The notes beneath the pieces are model-generated. The model was not told the DNA's origin, did no database searches, and saw nothing but the letters and a program-made list of their open reading frames with translations. From contig NZ_CP017940.1 in NCBI RefSeq assembly GCF_002764115.1, forward strand, positions 2,144,501 to 2,208,500: DNA of 64,000 nucleotides, in the 5' to 3' direction. This stretch comes from Phyllobacterium zundukense (GTDB lineage: Bacteria; Pseudomonadota; Alphaproteobacteria; Rhizobiales; Rhizobiaceae). Positions within the stretch are counted from its first letter, which is position 1; each line of letters opens with the position of its first letter. A program made the position numbers and the translations under genes. Below, piece after piece: positions 28,344 through 38,069 of the stretch.

Positions 28344-28523
28344 AACCGGGGAAAGCCCTAAATTACTAAGGTTTTTTGTGCAAGGGTAAAATCCGGAAAA
28401 ACAGCAAACTGCACATAAATGCACCTCACGATGCGTTTTTGTTGATGTGGGCCGCTGGACAAGGCCAATTTCTGCTGACCCATAAGGCGGAATGACGCCT
28501 GCTACAGAAGCCGGTTGCCTGCC

Positions 28524-29324
28524 CTACGATCCCTCGTCCGGAATATTCAGAAGGTGGCCACAGGCCTTGCAATGAACGGCATCCGCGTCATGCCGTTGCA
28601 ATCCGCATTGCGGGCATGGGTAAGTTACCTTGTGGGGCCTCACCACTGCCTGCGCGAGGCGTACGAACAGGGAAATCCCGACGATCATGGTGACAACCGA
28701 CGTGAGCTTGCCGAGCGTACCAGGCAAGGTTATGTCGCCAAAGCCCGTGGTGGTCACGGTCGCGACTGTGAAATAGAGCGCATCGACAAAGCCTTCGCCA
28801 CCTTCCAGCTGGTAGAAAAAGCTCGTGTAGACGAAGCCGGTCACGATGAAGAGAAACACAATGAGGTTGATGCAGGCCCGAACAACGTCAAGAAGATGAC
28901 TGCCACCACAGAAGCGCAACAGTTCCTTGAGGAATGTGCTCTGCCCGATTGCCCAGATCCGCATTGCGCGCAGGAACGCGAAGTTGAACAGCAGATCCGG
29001 GAAAAGCAGCGTAGCCAGAATGAACAAATCCACCCAGGTCAAGGGCCGCAGGATCCAGGTACGCATGTCCTTTGCCAACACCGCGCCTGCAACCAGTTCG
29101 CAGCCGATCCAGACCGCAATCAGGTAATCGACGATCAGGTAGGACGGACCGGCGCGAAGATATGGCCCCATAATGAAGAAGGCGAGAATGGCGATATCTA
29201 TGACAGTAAAGGCCGCCTGCAGCCACAAGGACCGTCTATCGCGACCGCTTTGGAGTCGCCTTAACGTGCGCCTCAGCTTTTCGATCTGCGGCCCGCCGCG
29301 TTCCGTGGCAACTTTATCCTGCAT
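28524..29324 (-). CDS. Voltage-gated-type potassium channel with a C-terminal zinc ribbon
   Basis: A 266-residue membrane protein. Five to six helices include an S4-like Arg-containing segment (AFLRAMRIWAIG). The pore loop has the K+ selectivity filter as TVTTTGFGDI, followed by the inner helix. The cytoplasmic tail is short and ends in a four-Cys zinc-ribbon module (CPQCG, then CKACG) instead of an RCK domain. A TTG at 29342 is an alternative start; the ATG at 29324 follows AGGG. It shares its upstream region with the small RNA on the opposite strand. Confidence 0.85.
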   Translation of the reverse strand: MQDKVATERGGPQIEKLRRTLRRLQSGRDRRSLWLQAAFTVIDIAILAFFIMGPYLRAGPSYLIVDYLIAVWIGCELVAGAVLAKDMRTWILRPLTWVDLFILATLLFPDLLFNFAFLRAMRIWAIGQSTFLKELLRFCGGSHLLDVVRACINLIVFLFIVTGFVYTSFFYQLEGGEGFVDALYFTVATVTTTGFGDITLPGTLGKLTSVVTMIVGISLFVRLAQAVVRPHKVTYPCPQCGLQRHDADAVHCKACGHLLNIPDEGS

Positions 29325-29414
29325 TTCCCTGCTATAGCCCAACAGTGTGAAGTTTCAAGCTGGAGGCGTGCTGGCAAACCGCCACGGTAACGCAAAAAAT
29401 TTTCAACATTTGTT

Positions 29415-29439
29415 GGAACCATTATTCAGTGGTAGAGTT
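29415..29439 (+). promoter_or_regulatory. Sigma-EcfG-type (general stress) promoter
   Basis: GGAAC (29415-29419), 17 bases, GTT (29437-29439), the pattern of EcfG/RpoE2 promoters in alphaproteobacteria. It predicts a start near 29447, where the first hairpin of the small RNA begins. Confidence 0.65.
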
Positions 29440-29447
29440 ATAGGAGT

Positions 29448-29529
29448 ACTGGTCCCCAACCAGTTAGGCTGAACCCCACAGCCAACCCCTAAGTCCCAGC
29501 TTTCATTTTATGTGAAAGCTGGGCTTTTT
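29448..29529 (+). ncRNA. gsrN: Candidate general-stress small RNA, GsrN-like
   Basis: About 80 nt with no ORF, on the plus strand between two minus-strand genes. Hairpin 1 is ACTGGT/ACCAGT (29448-29464) with loop CCCCA. Hairpin 2 is GGCTG/CAGCC (29467-29483) with loop AACCCCA. A single-stranded AACCCCTAAGT follows, then an 11-bp terminator stem. The three exposed C-rich stretches, the EcfG-type promoter and the position beside merR and ihfA fit GsrN, known from Caulobacter, where a C-rich loop pairs with katG mRNA. The identity is inferred from structure and neighbourhood, not from an alignment. Confidence 0.72.
29495..29529 (+). terminator. Intrinsic terminator of the small RNA
   Basis: CCCAGCTTTCA/TGAAAGCTGGG, 11 perfect pairs, 7-nt loop, then CTTTTT. 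The T-run is only on the plus strand, so it does not serve the merR or channel genes. Confidence 0.9.
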
Positions 29530-29576
29530 ATTTGTAGCCCTGTCAAACCAGGAGGTGCGAAGTTGCGTTCGAACAC

Positions 29577-30134
29577 TCAACGAACCTGATCAAGCAGGCG
29601 CTTGCATTCAAGCAGATCGAAGAGCGTTTCCTGCAGGAGAGCGCGATTGTCCTTCGAAAGCCGTTTGCCATCGGCGGCGACCGGACCTTCATCATCGCCC
29701 TTGATCAATCCAAAAAGGCGCCGGCCATGCGGCGCGGATTTTGGTGTCCCCATGACTGCCGCTTCTTCGGCGTCGTCGGCCCTGCTCTGCTCGGCGGCAA
29801 GCGCTTCTTCCTGACGTGCCGTCGCCTGCTTCTGCTGGCTAATGGCTTCGGCTGCAGCCGTATCGCCACTGCCCAGAGCAATGATGAACTGCGTGCCGTT
29901 TTCCCGCAGGAGCCGCTGCACCCCCTTGATCGTGTAACCCTGATCGTAAAGGAGATGACGAATGCCCTTCAGCAGATCGACATCCAGCGGACGGTAATAC
30001 CGTCGACCGCCGCCACGCTTCATTGGCTTGATGTGGGTGAACCGCGTTTCCCAGAACCGCAAGACATGCTGAGGCAGATCAAGGTCTTCTGCGACTTCGC
30101 TGATGGTTCTAAATGCGTCGGGACTCTTGTCCAT
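29577..30134 (-). CDS. MerR-family transcriptional regulator
   Basis: A 185-residue protein. The N-terminal winged helix-turn-helix is clear ([20 protein letters not shown], then [15 protein letters not shown]) to about residue 80. The rest is Ala/Glu-rich and shows no effector Cys, so it is not a metal-sensing member of the usual type. It is the regulator conserved next to ihfA in alphaproteobacteria; its targets are unknown. AAAGGG precedes the ATG. It lies 136 bp after ihfA on the same strand. Confidence 0.9.
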   Translation of the reverse strand: MDKSPDAFRTISEVAEDLDLPQHVLRFWETRFTHIKPMKRGGGRRYYRPLDVDLLKGIRHLLYDQGYTIKGVQRLLRENGTQFIIALGSGDTAAAEAISQQKQATARQEEALAAEQSRADDAEEAAVMGTPKSAPHGRRLFGLIKGDDEGPVAADGKRLSKDNRALLQETLFDLLECKRLLDQVR

Positions 30135-30270
30135 GATTTCGCCCTTTCAGGAGAAAATCTGATTCGACGTCTATTTCAGCGGTTTATAGGAAATTTTTCA
30201 AGTGTAGCGCGAGACTACCCCACAGTAATCTCGCTTGTTCGGCTGACAAAGACGCGAATCCGTCTTGGTA

Positions 30271-30591
30271 TTACGCCGATTTCTTCTTGCGCGTCTGGTG
30301 TGAACGCAAAATACGCTGCTTGAGCACATTGGACGCCTTAAACGTCATGACCCGCCGCGGCAGAATGGGAACTTCCTCTCCCGTCTTGGGATTCCGGCCG
30401 ATCCGCTCGTTCTTGTCCCTTACCTGGAACGTGGCGAACGATGACAATTTGACTGTCTCGCCACGGACGATTGCATCACACACTTCATCGAGAATTGTCT
30501 CGACCAGTGAAGCCGACTCTGTGCGCGAAAGCCCTACCTTACGATAGACTGCCTCAGCCAGATCAGCGCGCGTAATGGTCTTACCCCCCAT
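30271..30591 (-). CDS. ihfA: Integration host factor subunit alpha
   Basis: A 106-residue DNA-bending protein, the usual length. It begins with [18 protein letters not shown] and has the DNA-binding arm [21 protein letters not shown] with the Pro that intercalates into DNA. It pairs with IhfB encoded elsewhere. It lies downstream of plsX-fabH, 123 bp after fabH, and upstream of merR, the common alphaproteobacterial order. Confidence 0.96.
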   Translation of the reverse strand: MGGKTITRADLAEAVYRKVGLSRTESASLVETILDEVCDAIVRGETVKLSSFATFQVRDKNERIGRNPKTGEEVPILPRRVMTFKASNVLKQRILRSHQTRKKKSA

Positions 30592-30714
30592 ACGATCTCA
30601 AAGCTCTCGTTTGTTGCAAAACTAGCAGGTGAAGCGGAAGTTACAGAATGAAAACCGATCGGGCAAGCAGGTTGGGAAAGTTCGTTAACGAATTCAATGC
30701 CCAACCAGCTTGCA

Positions 30715-31686
30715 CTACCACCGTAGCAGAACTGCACCCCACGTAAAGCCCCCACCCATGGCTTCAAGGAGCACCAAATCGCCTTCCTTGATACGGCCGT
30801 CCCCAACAGCGGTCGCAAGAGCTAAGGGTACTGAAGCGGCTGAAGTATTTCCGTGTTGGTCGACGGTGATCACGACCTTTTCTTCGGCCAGATTCAGCTT
30901 CTTCGCCGAGGCGTCGATTATGCGCTTGTTGGCTTGGTGCGGGACGAACCAATCGATGTCTTCGGCGGTAATTCCGGCTTCCGAAAACGACGCCTCAATG
31001 ACGTCAGTGATCATGCCGACAGCATGCTTGAAAACCTCGCGGCCCTCCATCCGGAGGTGGCCGACAGTCTGTGTTGTGGATGGTCCGCCATCTACATATA
31101 GCTTCTGCTTGTGCGAGCCATCAGAACGCAGATTGGCAGTCAGAACGCCGCGATCCGAGGTCAAACCCCGCCCTTCGCTGGCTTCCAGTACTATTGCACC
31201 TGCGCCATCACCAAAGAGCACGCAGGTGGTGCGGTCATTCCAGTCGAGGATGCGGGAGAAGGTTTCCGACCCTATCACCAGAACACGCTTGGCCATGCCG
31301 CCGCGAATGTAGAGATCTGCAGTGGTAACGGCGTAGACAAAGCCCGAACAGACGGCCTGCATGTCGAATGCAAAACCATGGGTCATGCCGAGACGCGCTT
31401 GAATATCGACCGCTGATGCCGGAAACGTATTGTCAGGCGTCGAAGTGGCCAGAATGATCAGATCGATATCGTCCGGCGTGAGGCCTGCATTGTCCAGCGC
31501 TGCCCGTGCAGCTGCTTCGCCGAGAGAAGCCGTTGTCTCGCCCTCGCCCGCGATGTAGCGCTGCCGGATACCTGTCCGCTGAACGATCCATTCATCGGAT
31601 GTTTCAACAATGCCTTCAAGATCAGCGTTCTTTACCAGGCGCGCCGGTTTGGCTGCCCCTATACCTTTGACAACGGATCGGATCAT
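30715..31686 (-). CDS. fabH: 3-oxoacyl-[acyl-carrier-protein] synthase III
   Basis: A 323-residue KASIII that starts fatty acid synthesis by condensing acetyl-CoA with malonyl-ACP. The catalytic triad is visible: Cys113 in AVCSGF, His in [10 protein letters not shown] (about 250) and Asn in QHGNTSAAS (about 280), plus the C-terminal [11 protein letters not shown]. The start overlaps the plsX stop (ATGA), so the two are coupled. Confidence 0.97.
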   Translation of the reverse strand: MIRSVVKGIGAAKPARLVKNADLEGIVETSDEWIVQRTGIRQRYIAGEGETTASLGEAAARAALDNAGLTPDDIDLIILATSTPDNTFPASAVDIQARLGMTHGFAFDMQAVCSGFVYAVTTADLYIRGGMAKRVLVIGSETFSRILDWNDRTTCVLFGDGAGAIVLEASEGRGLTSDRGVLTANLRSDGSHKQKLYVDGGPSTTQTVGHLRMEGREVFKHAVGMITDVIEASFSEAGITAEDIDWFVPHQANKRIIDASAKKLNLAEEKVVITVDQHGNTSAASVPLALATAVGDGRIKEGDLVLLEAMGGGFTWGAVLLRW

Positions 31687-32771
31687 TTACTTTCCTGTTG
31701 TTCTATTTCAGCTTCTGCGTCGCTCTCGGTCTCGCCCTGGAAAGCGGCACCGACCGGGCTCTTGTGGAAATGGCTCAGATCCGCAGCGATCTTCTCCAAC
31801 AACTTGTTGTGGGCCATGTCGTATCCCACATCGATGGCCGCGGCAAAACCGAATGCATCGGTCCCGCCGTGGCTTTTGATTACAACGCCATTCAATCCGA
31901 GAAAGACACCGCCATTGGTTTTACGCGGATCCATCTTTTCACGAAGGCGGTCAAACGCGCCCTTGGCAAAAATATAGCCTATCTTGGCCATCAGCGTACG
32001 GCCCATCGCTTCGCGCAGATATTGCGCAAACTGTTTTGCGGTGCCCTCGGCGGCCTTCAGCGCGATATTTCCGGCAAATCCTTCGGTCACCACAACGTCG
32101 ACCGTACCCTTGCCGATGTCGTTGCCCTCGACGAAACCGAAATATTCAAGGCTCGGCAGCGGAATCTCGCGCAGGATTCGTGCTGCATCCTTAACGTCAT
32201 CCTGTCCCTTGATCTCTTCGACGCCGACGTTGAGCAAGCCGATGGTCGGCCGCTCGATCTCGAACAGGGAGCGCGCCATGGCCGCGCCCATCACCGCGTA
32301 GTCGACAAGCTGCTGCGCATCGGCCCCGATCGTCGCACCAATATCGAGGACGATGCTTTCGCCGCGCAACGTCGGCCAGATCCCGGCAATGGCCGGCCGT
32401 TCGACATTTGCCATCGTACGCAGGCAGAATTTTGACATCGCCATCAGCGCGCCGGTGTTCCCTGCGGAAACACAGGCATCGGCTTCACCGGTCTTGACCG
32501 CCTCGATGGCGCGCCACATGGATGACTTCCAGCGGCCGCTGCGCAGGGCCTGGCTGGGCTTCTCGTCCATACGCACGGCAACGTCGCAATGATGAAACGT
32601 CGAAGCGTCGGACAGCGCCTGATGGCGGGCAAGGATCGGTTTGACCTCTTCCTCGCGCCCAAAGATCACAAACCTGATATCAGGATGACGCTCCAGCGCC
32701 GTTGCCATGCCGGGTATCACGATCGCAGGACCGAAATCACCGCCCATGGCATCAATGGAAATTCTGATCAC
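31683..32771 (-). CDS. plsX: Phosphate acyltransferase PlsX
   Basis: A 362-residue enzyme making acyl-phosphate from acyl-ACP, the first step of phospholipid synthesis. The family start [14 protein letters not shown] is seen, followed by [14 protein letters not shown] and [13 protein letters not shown]. The start is GTG at 32771; the frame runs 14 codons further upstream to 32813, but the protein family begins at this point. A Glu-rich tail is typical of the order. It lies 219 bp downstream of the YceD gene, a gap in which I see nothing. Confidence 0.95.
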   Translation of the reverse strand: MIRISIDAMGGDFGPAIVIPGMATALERHPDIRFVIFGREEEVKPILARHQALSDASTFHHCDVAVRMDEKPSQALRSGRWKSSMWRAIEAVKTGEADACVSAGNTGALMAMSKFCLRTMANVERPAIAGIWPTLRGESIVLDIGATIGADAQQLVDYAVMGAAMARSLFEIERPTIGLLNVGVEEIKGQDDVKDAARILREIPLPSLEYFGFVEGNDIGKGTVDVVVTEGFAGNIALKAAEGTAKQFAQYLREAMGRTLMAKIGYIFAKGAFDRLREKMDPRKTNGGVFLGLNGVVIKSHGGTDAFGFAAAIDVGYDMAHNKLLEKIAADLSHFHKSPVGAAFQGETESDAEAEIEQQESK

Positions 32772-32990
32772 TCTCGATTGTCCTGTCCTGTTCAGTGCTT
32801 GTGGGTAGAGCAAAAGATGTTCTTTGAAAAGACTCGGCGAAAATAGTCATTTTGCATAGGCGCACAACTGAATTCTGCCCGCCTGTCCGATCGCTGAGCT
32901 GAATTGTCGTGAAAACCTCGTCCCTCTAACAATTATCCACGGGGTCTGCCGACCATCTTTCATGCATCTACTCGCAGGATGTGCATCCGA

Positions 32991-33560
32991 TCAAGTTTTC
33001 TGTTTCCAATCCTTCAGAGCAGCGAAGGGGTTTGCAGGTTTCTCGGCATCCTCATCGGCGTTTCCATAGGTCACGACGACCGGAGGAACCGCCTCTACCC
33101 CCTCCTTGCGTGGATAGGGATCAATCGCAAGCTCGAAGAATTCCTCGGCAATCGCGCCGGCATCCAGCGTATCGCCGGAAAATGTCTCCGGTATGTCTGG
33201 ACCTTCAGCGCTGATGATCAGTTCGCCATTCTCATCGAGAGGCAAGCGTGCAAGCCGCGAATTTTCCGGAACAAAGAGCGTATCGATCTCCGCCTCGACT
33301 TTTGCATCGATCGGTTCCAGCGTCACAATACACGACTGGACGATCTCTGCCTTGACCACGCCGCGAACACGAATGCCATCCTTCTTCCACGGGACAATCT
33401 GCAGGTCAGCCTTGAAGGACTTGACGTCCTGCAGTTGGTGAAAGTCGCGCAGTGCCACGCGCTCCTTGTTGTCTGCGTCAATCTTGATGGTGAGACCCTT
33501 TTGCGGGAGTCGCTGAATCGAAACGGGAAAGCTCAACGCTCCATCCAAATTCCTTGTCAT
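32991..33560 (-). CDS. YceD/DUF177-family protein
   Basis: A 189-residue protein with the DUF177 core, including the conserved RGVVKAEIVQSCIVTLEPI, where a Cys follows the Val-rich strand, and an acidic C-terminal half with AEEFFELAIDPYPRK. Family members affect 23S rRNA levels in plants and bacteria and usually lie near plsX, as here. The start overlaps the stop of the bc1 chaperone gene by one base (TGATG). Confidence 0.9.
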   Translation of the reverse strand: MTRNLDGALSFPVSIQRLPQKGLTIKIDADNKERVALRDFHQLQDVKSFKADLQIVPWKKDGIRVRGVVKAEIVQSCIVTLEPIDAKVEAEIDTLFVPENSRLARLPLDENGELIISAEGPDIPETFSGDTLDAGAIAEEFFELAIDPYPRKEGVEAVPPVVVTYGNADEDAEKPANPFAALKDWKQKT

Positions 33561-34120
33561 CAGACCTCCTCCTCCAAAGCTGCAGCGCCGGCTTCGGGAA
33601 ACGTCACCTTGCCGCTCGCAATCATATCATCTGATTGGTCTTCAAGGTGCCGGCTCGCCTGCAGAACATAATTTCCAAGGGCAGATGCCCCGGGCCAGTT
33701 TTCGCTGTCGGGACGCACATTGCGGGCGAGCGCCGCAACCAGTGCCGAATAATCATTGCTAGCAAGTGCCTTGTCATAGGATTCGATCCGCCCGTAAAAC
33801 ATGCGCGCCAGCTTCTTCATGCGTTTCGGAACGCCCGAGTCTCCAATGCCAAGTTCACGCAGGGAATGATCGACATCCCGGAAGAATTCGTCCGTCACTT
33901 CCTGTCCGATCGATTTCAACGCCGGGGTCCGGCCCTTGATACGGCGCATGAACAGGAAAACGTGCAGCGAGAGCATTTCATAGCGGCCCAATGGCGAATC
34001 CGGCACATCAAGGTCAGAATAAAAGTACGGCTGCCGCGCCGCTGCCACGATCGCATCGTAGAGGGCAATTGTAATCGCCTCATTTGCTTTGGCCTTGCGG
34101 CTAAATAGACTGAGAATCAT
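33560..34120 (-). CDS. Ubiquinol-cytochrome c chaperone family protein
   Basis: A 186-residue helical protein matching the Cbp3/UQCC family: YDAIVAAARQPYFYSDLDVPDSPLGRYEMLSLH near the N-terminus and RMKKLARMFYGRIESYDKAL in the middle. Mitochondrial Cbp3 helps assemble cytochrome b of the bc1 complex; the bacterial role is inferred. It is coupled to the YceD gene and divergent from the BamE-like gene. Confidence 0.9.
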   Translation of the reverse strand: MILSLFSRKAKANEAITIALYDAIVAAARQPYFYSDLDVPDSPLGRYEMLSLHVFLFMRRIKGRTPALKSIGQEVTDEFFRDVDHSLRELGIGDSGVPKRMKKLARMFYGRIESYDKALASNDYSALVAALARNVRPDSENWPGASALGNYVLQASRHLEDQSDDMIASGKVTFPEAGAAALEEEV

Positions 34121-34233
34121 AGAGTTGAGCTTTCACTTGGGTCTGGCACGCAACACATGTCGCGTGTTGCATCGGACTTCAAGGTGGTTTACCGAAGTTC
34201 TGCGGGCAGCGAAAGACTTGCGCCCAGTTTGAA

Positions 34234-34752
34234 ATGGAGATGTCGTTGCTGCAGCGGATTTTCAAGACCGTTCGTTCCCGGGAATACCTTCTCGCTGGAA
34301 CCCTTCTTTTGGCCGCAGGGCTTGCTGGCTGTAATACCGCCAACCTCAATCCATCAGAGACGCTCACACAAGGTTATGTGCTTGACGAGAAGGCACTTGA
34401 GTTCGTCCCGGTGGGCTCCAGCCGCGAACAGGTCATGCTGTCGCTGGGCAGTCCATCGACGACCGCGACCTTCGACAATGAAGTTTTCTATTACATTTCA
34501 CAGAAGCGGCACCGTACCGTCGCCTTCATGCAGCCGAAAGTGACGGAACGCCGTATCCTGGCAGTCTATTTTGACAAGGACAGCAAGGTCTCCAGCATTT
34601 CCAACTATGGATTGCAGGACGGCAAGGTATTCGACTTCATCTCGCGTACCACACCGACGGGCGGCAAGGATCTTTCCTTCCTCGGTCAGTTGCTGGCCGG
34701 TGTCGGCAAGGCACCTTCTTCGCTTGGCGGCGGTGGCGCTCCACAGCAATAA
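34234..34752 (+). CDS. BamE/OmlA-family outer membrane lipoprotein
   Basis: A 172-residue lipoprotein. The signal sequence ends at a lipobox (LAGC, Cys at about residue 33). The SmpA/OmlA domain follows from about 60 to 130: VPVGSSREQVMLSLGSPSTT, then YYISQKRHRTVAFMQPKVTERRILAVYF. BamE is an accessory part of the outer-membrane protein assembly complex. A Gly/Pro-rich tail ends the protein. An ATG at 34240 is the alternative start. It is followed by a two-way terminator shared with hppA. Confidence 0.92.
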   Translation: MEMSLLQRIFKTVRSREYLLAGTLLLAAGLAGCNTANLNPSETLTQGYVLDEKALEFVPVGSSREQVMLSLGSPSTTATFDNEVFYYISQKRHRTVAFMQPKVTERRILAVYFDKDSKVSSISNYGLQDGKVFDFISRTTPTGGKDLSFLGQLLAGVGKAPSSLGGGGAPQQ

Positions 34753-34766
34753 CAGGCTTCCAATAC

Positions 34767-34800
34767 AAAAAACCCACGAACCTGGTTCGTGGGTTTTTTG
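34767..34800. terminator. Two-way intrinsic terminator between the BamE-like gene and hppA
   Basis: AAAAAACCCACGAACC pairs with GGTTCGTGGGTTTTTT, with A- and T-runs on both sides, so it can stop transcription from either convergent gene. Confidence 0.9.
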
Positions 34801-34818
34801 TTGCAATGCTGACTGCAG

Positions 34819-36972
34819 TCAGTGCGCAAGCACGGCTAGCAAGAGCAAGGCCACAATGTTGGTGATCTTGATCGCTGGATTGACAGCCGGTCCTGCCGTA
34901 TCCTTGTAGGGATCACCCACTGTGTCACCGGTGACGGAGGCCTTGTGCGCTTCCGAGCCCTTCATGTGACGCGTTCCATCCTTGCCGACAAAGCCATCCT
35001 CGAAGGACTTCTTCGCGTTGTCCCAGGCACCGCCTCCCGACGTCATCGAAATGGCAACGAAGATGCCATTGATGATGACACCGAGCAGCGAAGCACCGAG
35101 TGCCGCAAAGGCGGAAGCCTTGGATCCGGAAATCAGCAGAACGCCAAAATACACGACGATAGGCGCCAGAACCGGCAGCAGCGATGGAACAACCATTTCC
35201 TTGATCGCTGCACGGGTCAGGATATCAACCGCCCGCGCGTAGTCCGGCCGCTCAGTACCCAGCATGATGCCGGGTTTTTCACGGAACTGCCGCCTTACTT
35301 CTTCGACCACGGAACCCGCCGCGCGGCCAACGGCAGTCATCGCGATACCGCCGAAGAGGTAAGGAATGAGACCGCCGAAGATCAGGCCTGCCACGACATA
35401 GGGGTTGGACAGTTCAAAGGAAACGGCACCGATCCCCTTGAAATAGGAGAATGCGGTCGCGCCCTCCTTGTTGGCTTCGCTGATGAAGAACTGCAGATCG
35501 TTGGCGTAAGCTGCAAACAGCACCAGCGCGCCGAGACCGGCAGAACCGATCGCGTAGCCCTTTGTGACAGCTTTGGTGGTGTTACCCACTGCGTCAAGCG
35601 CATCGGTGGACTTGCGTACTTCCGGATCGAGACCCGCCATTTCGGCAATGCCGCCGGCATTGTCGGTGACCGGTCCGAAGGCATCAAGCGCAACGATCAT
35701 GCCGGCGATGCCGAGCATGGCTGTAACGGCAATGCCTGTGCCGAACAGTCCGGCAAGCTGGTAGGTCGAGATAATCCCACCAACAATGACCAGTGCCGGA
35801 AGCGCAGTCGATTCAAGTGATACCGCGAGGCCCTGGATCACGTTGGTACCATGACCGGTAATCGATGCCTGGGCGATCGAATTGACCGGGCGTTTGTTGG
35901 TGCCGGTATAATATTCGGTGATCACCACAATCAAGCCGGTCACGACGAGGCCGATGAGACCGCAGAGGAAGAGGTTGCTTCCGGTAATGGACTGACCCGC
36001 CACGGTTCCAATCTCGCCCCATCCGATTGTCATCGATGTTGCCGCACCAAGGCCAAGGATCGACAGGAGCCCTGTCACGATCAGGCCTTTGTAGAGCGCT
36101 CCCATGATCGAGTTATTAGCGCCAAGCTTGACGAAGAATGTGCCGGCAATCGAGGTGATGATGCAGGCGCCGCAGATAGCCAGCGGATAGAGCATGACTG
36201 TGGCAAGGTTTGGCGCCGCAGCAAAGAAGATGCCGGCGAGAACCATTGTGGCAACGATCGTGACCGCATAGGTTTCAAACAAGTCGGCGGCCATACCAGC
36301 GCAGTCGCCGACATTGTCGCCGACATTGTCTGCAATCGTTGCAGGATTGCGTGGATCGTCCTCCGGAATTCCGGCCTCGACTTTGCCAACGAGATCGCCG
36401 CCAACGTCGGCGCCCTTGGTAAAGATGCCGCCGCCAAGGCGCGCGAAAATGGAAATGAGGGAAGCACCAAAGCCAAGGGAGACCAGAGCGTCGATCACCG
36501 TACGATCAGCGGGCCCATAGCCCATCGGGCCGGTCAGAACCCCGTAGTAGACCGACACGCCAAGCAGTGCGAGGCCGGCGACCAGCATGCCGGTGATGGC
36601 GCCTGATTTGAAAGCAATTTCAAGGCCGGCGGCAAGACTTCGGGAAGCGGCCTGCGCCGTGCGGACATTCGCTCGCACGGAAACATGCATGCCGATAAAA
36701 CCGGCTAGCCCCGAAAGAACGGCACCGATCATAAAGCCTATCGCCGCCGTTCCCGTCAGAAGGAACCAGACGGCGATGAATACCACAACGCCGACCATGG
36801 CGATCGTGGTGTACTGCCGTGTAAGATAAGCCTGTGCGCCCTCGCGGATTGCACCGGCGATTTCTTGCATGCGCGCATTGCCCTGGTCCGCCGCGAGCAC
36901 CGATTTGGTGGCCCAGATGGCGTAAACGATAGACAGCAGACCGCAGGCAATGACCAGAAACAGTATTGTCAT
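34819..36972 (-). CDS. hppA: K+-insensitive pyrophosphate-energised proton pump
   Basis: A 717-residue membrane pyrophosphatase with about 16 helices that couples PPi hydrolysis to H+ export. Catalytic motifs: [20 protein letters not shown], then [23 protein letters not shown], and the late [17 protein letters not shown]. The K+-dependence determinant reads [10 protein letters not shown], with Lys where K+-dependent enzymes have Ala, so this is the K+-independent H+ type. GGGAGTG lies before the ATG. It is convergent with the BamE-like gene. Confidence 0.97.
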   Translation of the reverse strand: MTILFLVIACGLLSIVYAIWATKSVLAADQGNARMQEIAGAIREGAQAYLTRQYTTIAMVGVVVFIAVWFLLTGTAAIGFMIGAVLSGLAGFIGMHVSVRANVRTAQAASRSLAAGLEIAFKSGAITGMLVAGLALLGVSVYYGVLTGPMGYGPADRTVIDALVSLGFGASLISIFARLGGGIFTKGADVGGDLVGKVEAGIPEDDPRNPATIADNVGDNVGDCAGMAADLFETYAVTIVATMVLAGIFFAAAPNLATVMLYPLAICGACIITSIAGTFFVKLGANNSIMGALYKGLIVTGLLSILGLGAATSMTIGWGEIGTVAGQSITGSNLFLCGLIGLVVTGLIVVITEYYTGTNKRPVNSIAQASITGHGTNVIQGLAVSLESTALPALVIVGGIISTYQLAGLFGTGIAVTAMLGIAGMIVALDAFGPVTDNAGGIAEMAGLDPEVRKSTDALDAVGNTTKAVTKGYAIGSAGLGALVLFAAYANDLQFFISEANKEGATAFSYFKGIGAVSFELSNPYVVAGLIFGGLIPYLFGGIAMTAVGRAAGSVVEEVRRQFREKPGIMLGTERPDYARAVDILTRAAIKEMVVPSLLPVLAPIVVYFGVLLISGSKASAFAALGASLLGVIINGIFVAISMTSGGGAWDNAKKSFEDGFVGKDGTRHMKGSEAHKASVTGDTVGDPYKDTAGPAVNPAIKITNIVALLLLAVLAH

Positions 36973-37202
36973 GCCACTCCCTCAGATTTTGACCGGAAAA
37001 ACCCCTCCCCGGGTCAGGTTCGGTACGGCACACTGAAATCCGCCAGGCCGGCAGAAATGCGACCGTATGTGTAAGGAGTAGCGAAGCAAATGCGAAAACG
37101 TCAAGGTCTTTCGCATCTTGGTGAAATGCGAGACGAAAGTAGGGCTTGCTTGGACCGGAATAGCTCAGCATTGTGGGCTAATTCGAGCACGAAAGGCAAC
37201 GC
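36973..37202. other. Divergent gap between hppA and the small membrane pair
   Basis: 230 bp without an ORF. The hppA leader is G+C-rich with a partial GACC.GG/CCGGTC inverted repeat near 36991-37015. No known riboswitch was recognised. Confidence 0.35.
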
Positions 37203-37424
37203 GTGGACTTGATTTACAACGAGCGGATCAAATTGCTCGCCACCTTCATCAATAGTATCGGTATTGCGATTTTTGCTGTGGGCGGGTTGGCGCCACTAAT
37301 TTCCAGCTTAAACGGTCCGTTCGGTCCTACAAAGCCGTTATTGTTTATCAGCACCGTTTGTTTTCTAGGTGCATTTGCACTACATTTTACTGCAAGCCGT
37401 TTTCTCAGAAGGATGAGACAATGA
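37203..37424 (+). CDS. Small two-helix membrane protein
   Basis: A 73-residue protein with two predicted membrane helices (residues about 9-34 and 46-64) and a basic C-terminus (RFLRRMRQ). It starts with NERIKLLATFINSIG, a pattern I have seen in small unannotated proteins but cannot name. The start is GTG with AAAGG upstream. Its stop overlaps the next start (ATGA). Confidence 0.6.
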   Translation: MDLIYNERIKLLATFINSIGIAIFAVGGLAPLISSLNGPFGPTKPLLFISTVCFLGAFALHFTASRFLRRMRQ

Positions 37425-37546
37425 CCACGTTACAGATCATTTCTCTTCTATATATGCCTGTAGTTGGCTTCATCATAGCTGGCGCCGTTTTGCTTTACGA
37501 CTGGAAATTCCCACCTACGCATCACCGCCCTCGCGACCCAAAATAG
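37421..37546 (+). CDS. Tiny single-helix membrane protein
   Basis: A 41-residue protein with one membrane helix (about residues 5-27) and a polar Pro/His/Arg-rich tail (PPTHHRPRDPK). The ATG overlaps the stop of the previous gene, and AAGGATGAGACA lies just upstream. The coupling makes both more believable as real genes and suggests a two-part membrane unit. Function unknown. Confidence 0.55.
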   Translation: MTTLQIISLLYMPVVGFIIAGAVLLYDWKFPPTHHRPRDPK

Positions 37547-37558
37547 AAACCAAAACTG

Positions 37559-38065
37559 CTAACGCTGTGGGCTTTTGACGCCCTTGCTTTCGCCGCGAAT
37601 TTCAAAGGCCAGACGATCGAGCACAGCATTGACCAGTTTCGGCTCATCCTCGGAATAAAAGGCTTTGGCGATATCGACATATTCCGAAACGATAACCGCT
37701 GTCGGCACGTCGGCCCGATCCTTCAATTCCCAGATTCCGGCCCGCAGGATGGCACGCAGCGTCGAATCGAGACGTGACAGTGGCCAGTCCTCGGTCAAGG
37801 CCTGACGAATCATCGGATCGAGCAGGGTTTGCTCAGCTACAACGCCGGAAACGATGGCCCGAAACCACTGCGGATCGGCGTCCAGATACTGATTGCCATC
37901 GACTTCCTTGCCGAGGCGATGCGCTTCGTATTCTGCCACGACCTCCAGAACGCCTGTGCCTGCAACGTCCATCTGATAGAGGGCCTGAACCGCGGCCAGG
38001 CGGGCTACGCCACGCTTGTTAGCTGTTTTCCCGGTTGGGCTTTGCCCGTCTTTTGGAGAAGGCAT
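37559..38065 (-). CDS. nusB: Transcription antitermination protein NusB
   Basis: A 168-residue helical RNA-binding protein that joins NusE (S10) on boxA RNA in rRNA antitermination. Seen: [18 protein letters not shown] near the N-terminus and [48 protein letters not shown] in the C-terminal half. The ATG at 38065 has GGAG; a TTG 15 bp upstream is in frame. It starts 4 bp after ribH. The rib-nusB linkage is common in bacteria. Confidence 0.95.
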   Translation of the reverse strand: MPSPKDGQSPTGKTANKRGVARLAAVQALYQMDVAGTGVLEVVAEYEAHRLGKEVDGNQYLDADPQWFRAIVSGVVAEQTLLDPMIRQALTEDWPLSRLDSTLRAILRAGIWELKDRADVPTAVIVSEYVDIAKAFYSEDEPKLVNAVLDRLAFEIRGESKGVKSPQR

Positions 38066-38069
38066 TCGT

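Noticed and set aside
36973..37080. Possible TPP-riboswitch- or SRP-RNA-like sequence upstream of hppA
   Set aside because: A short stretch reads like the 3' TPP motif (CGAACCTGACCCGGG) on the minus strand and like the SRP core on the plus strand, but the remaining conserved parts of both are missing.
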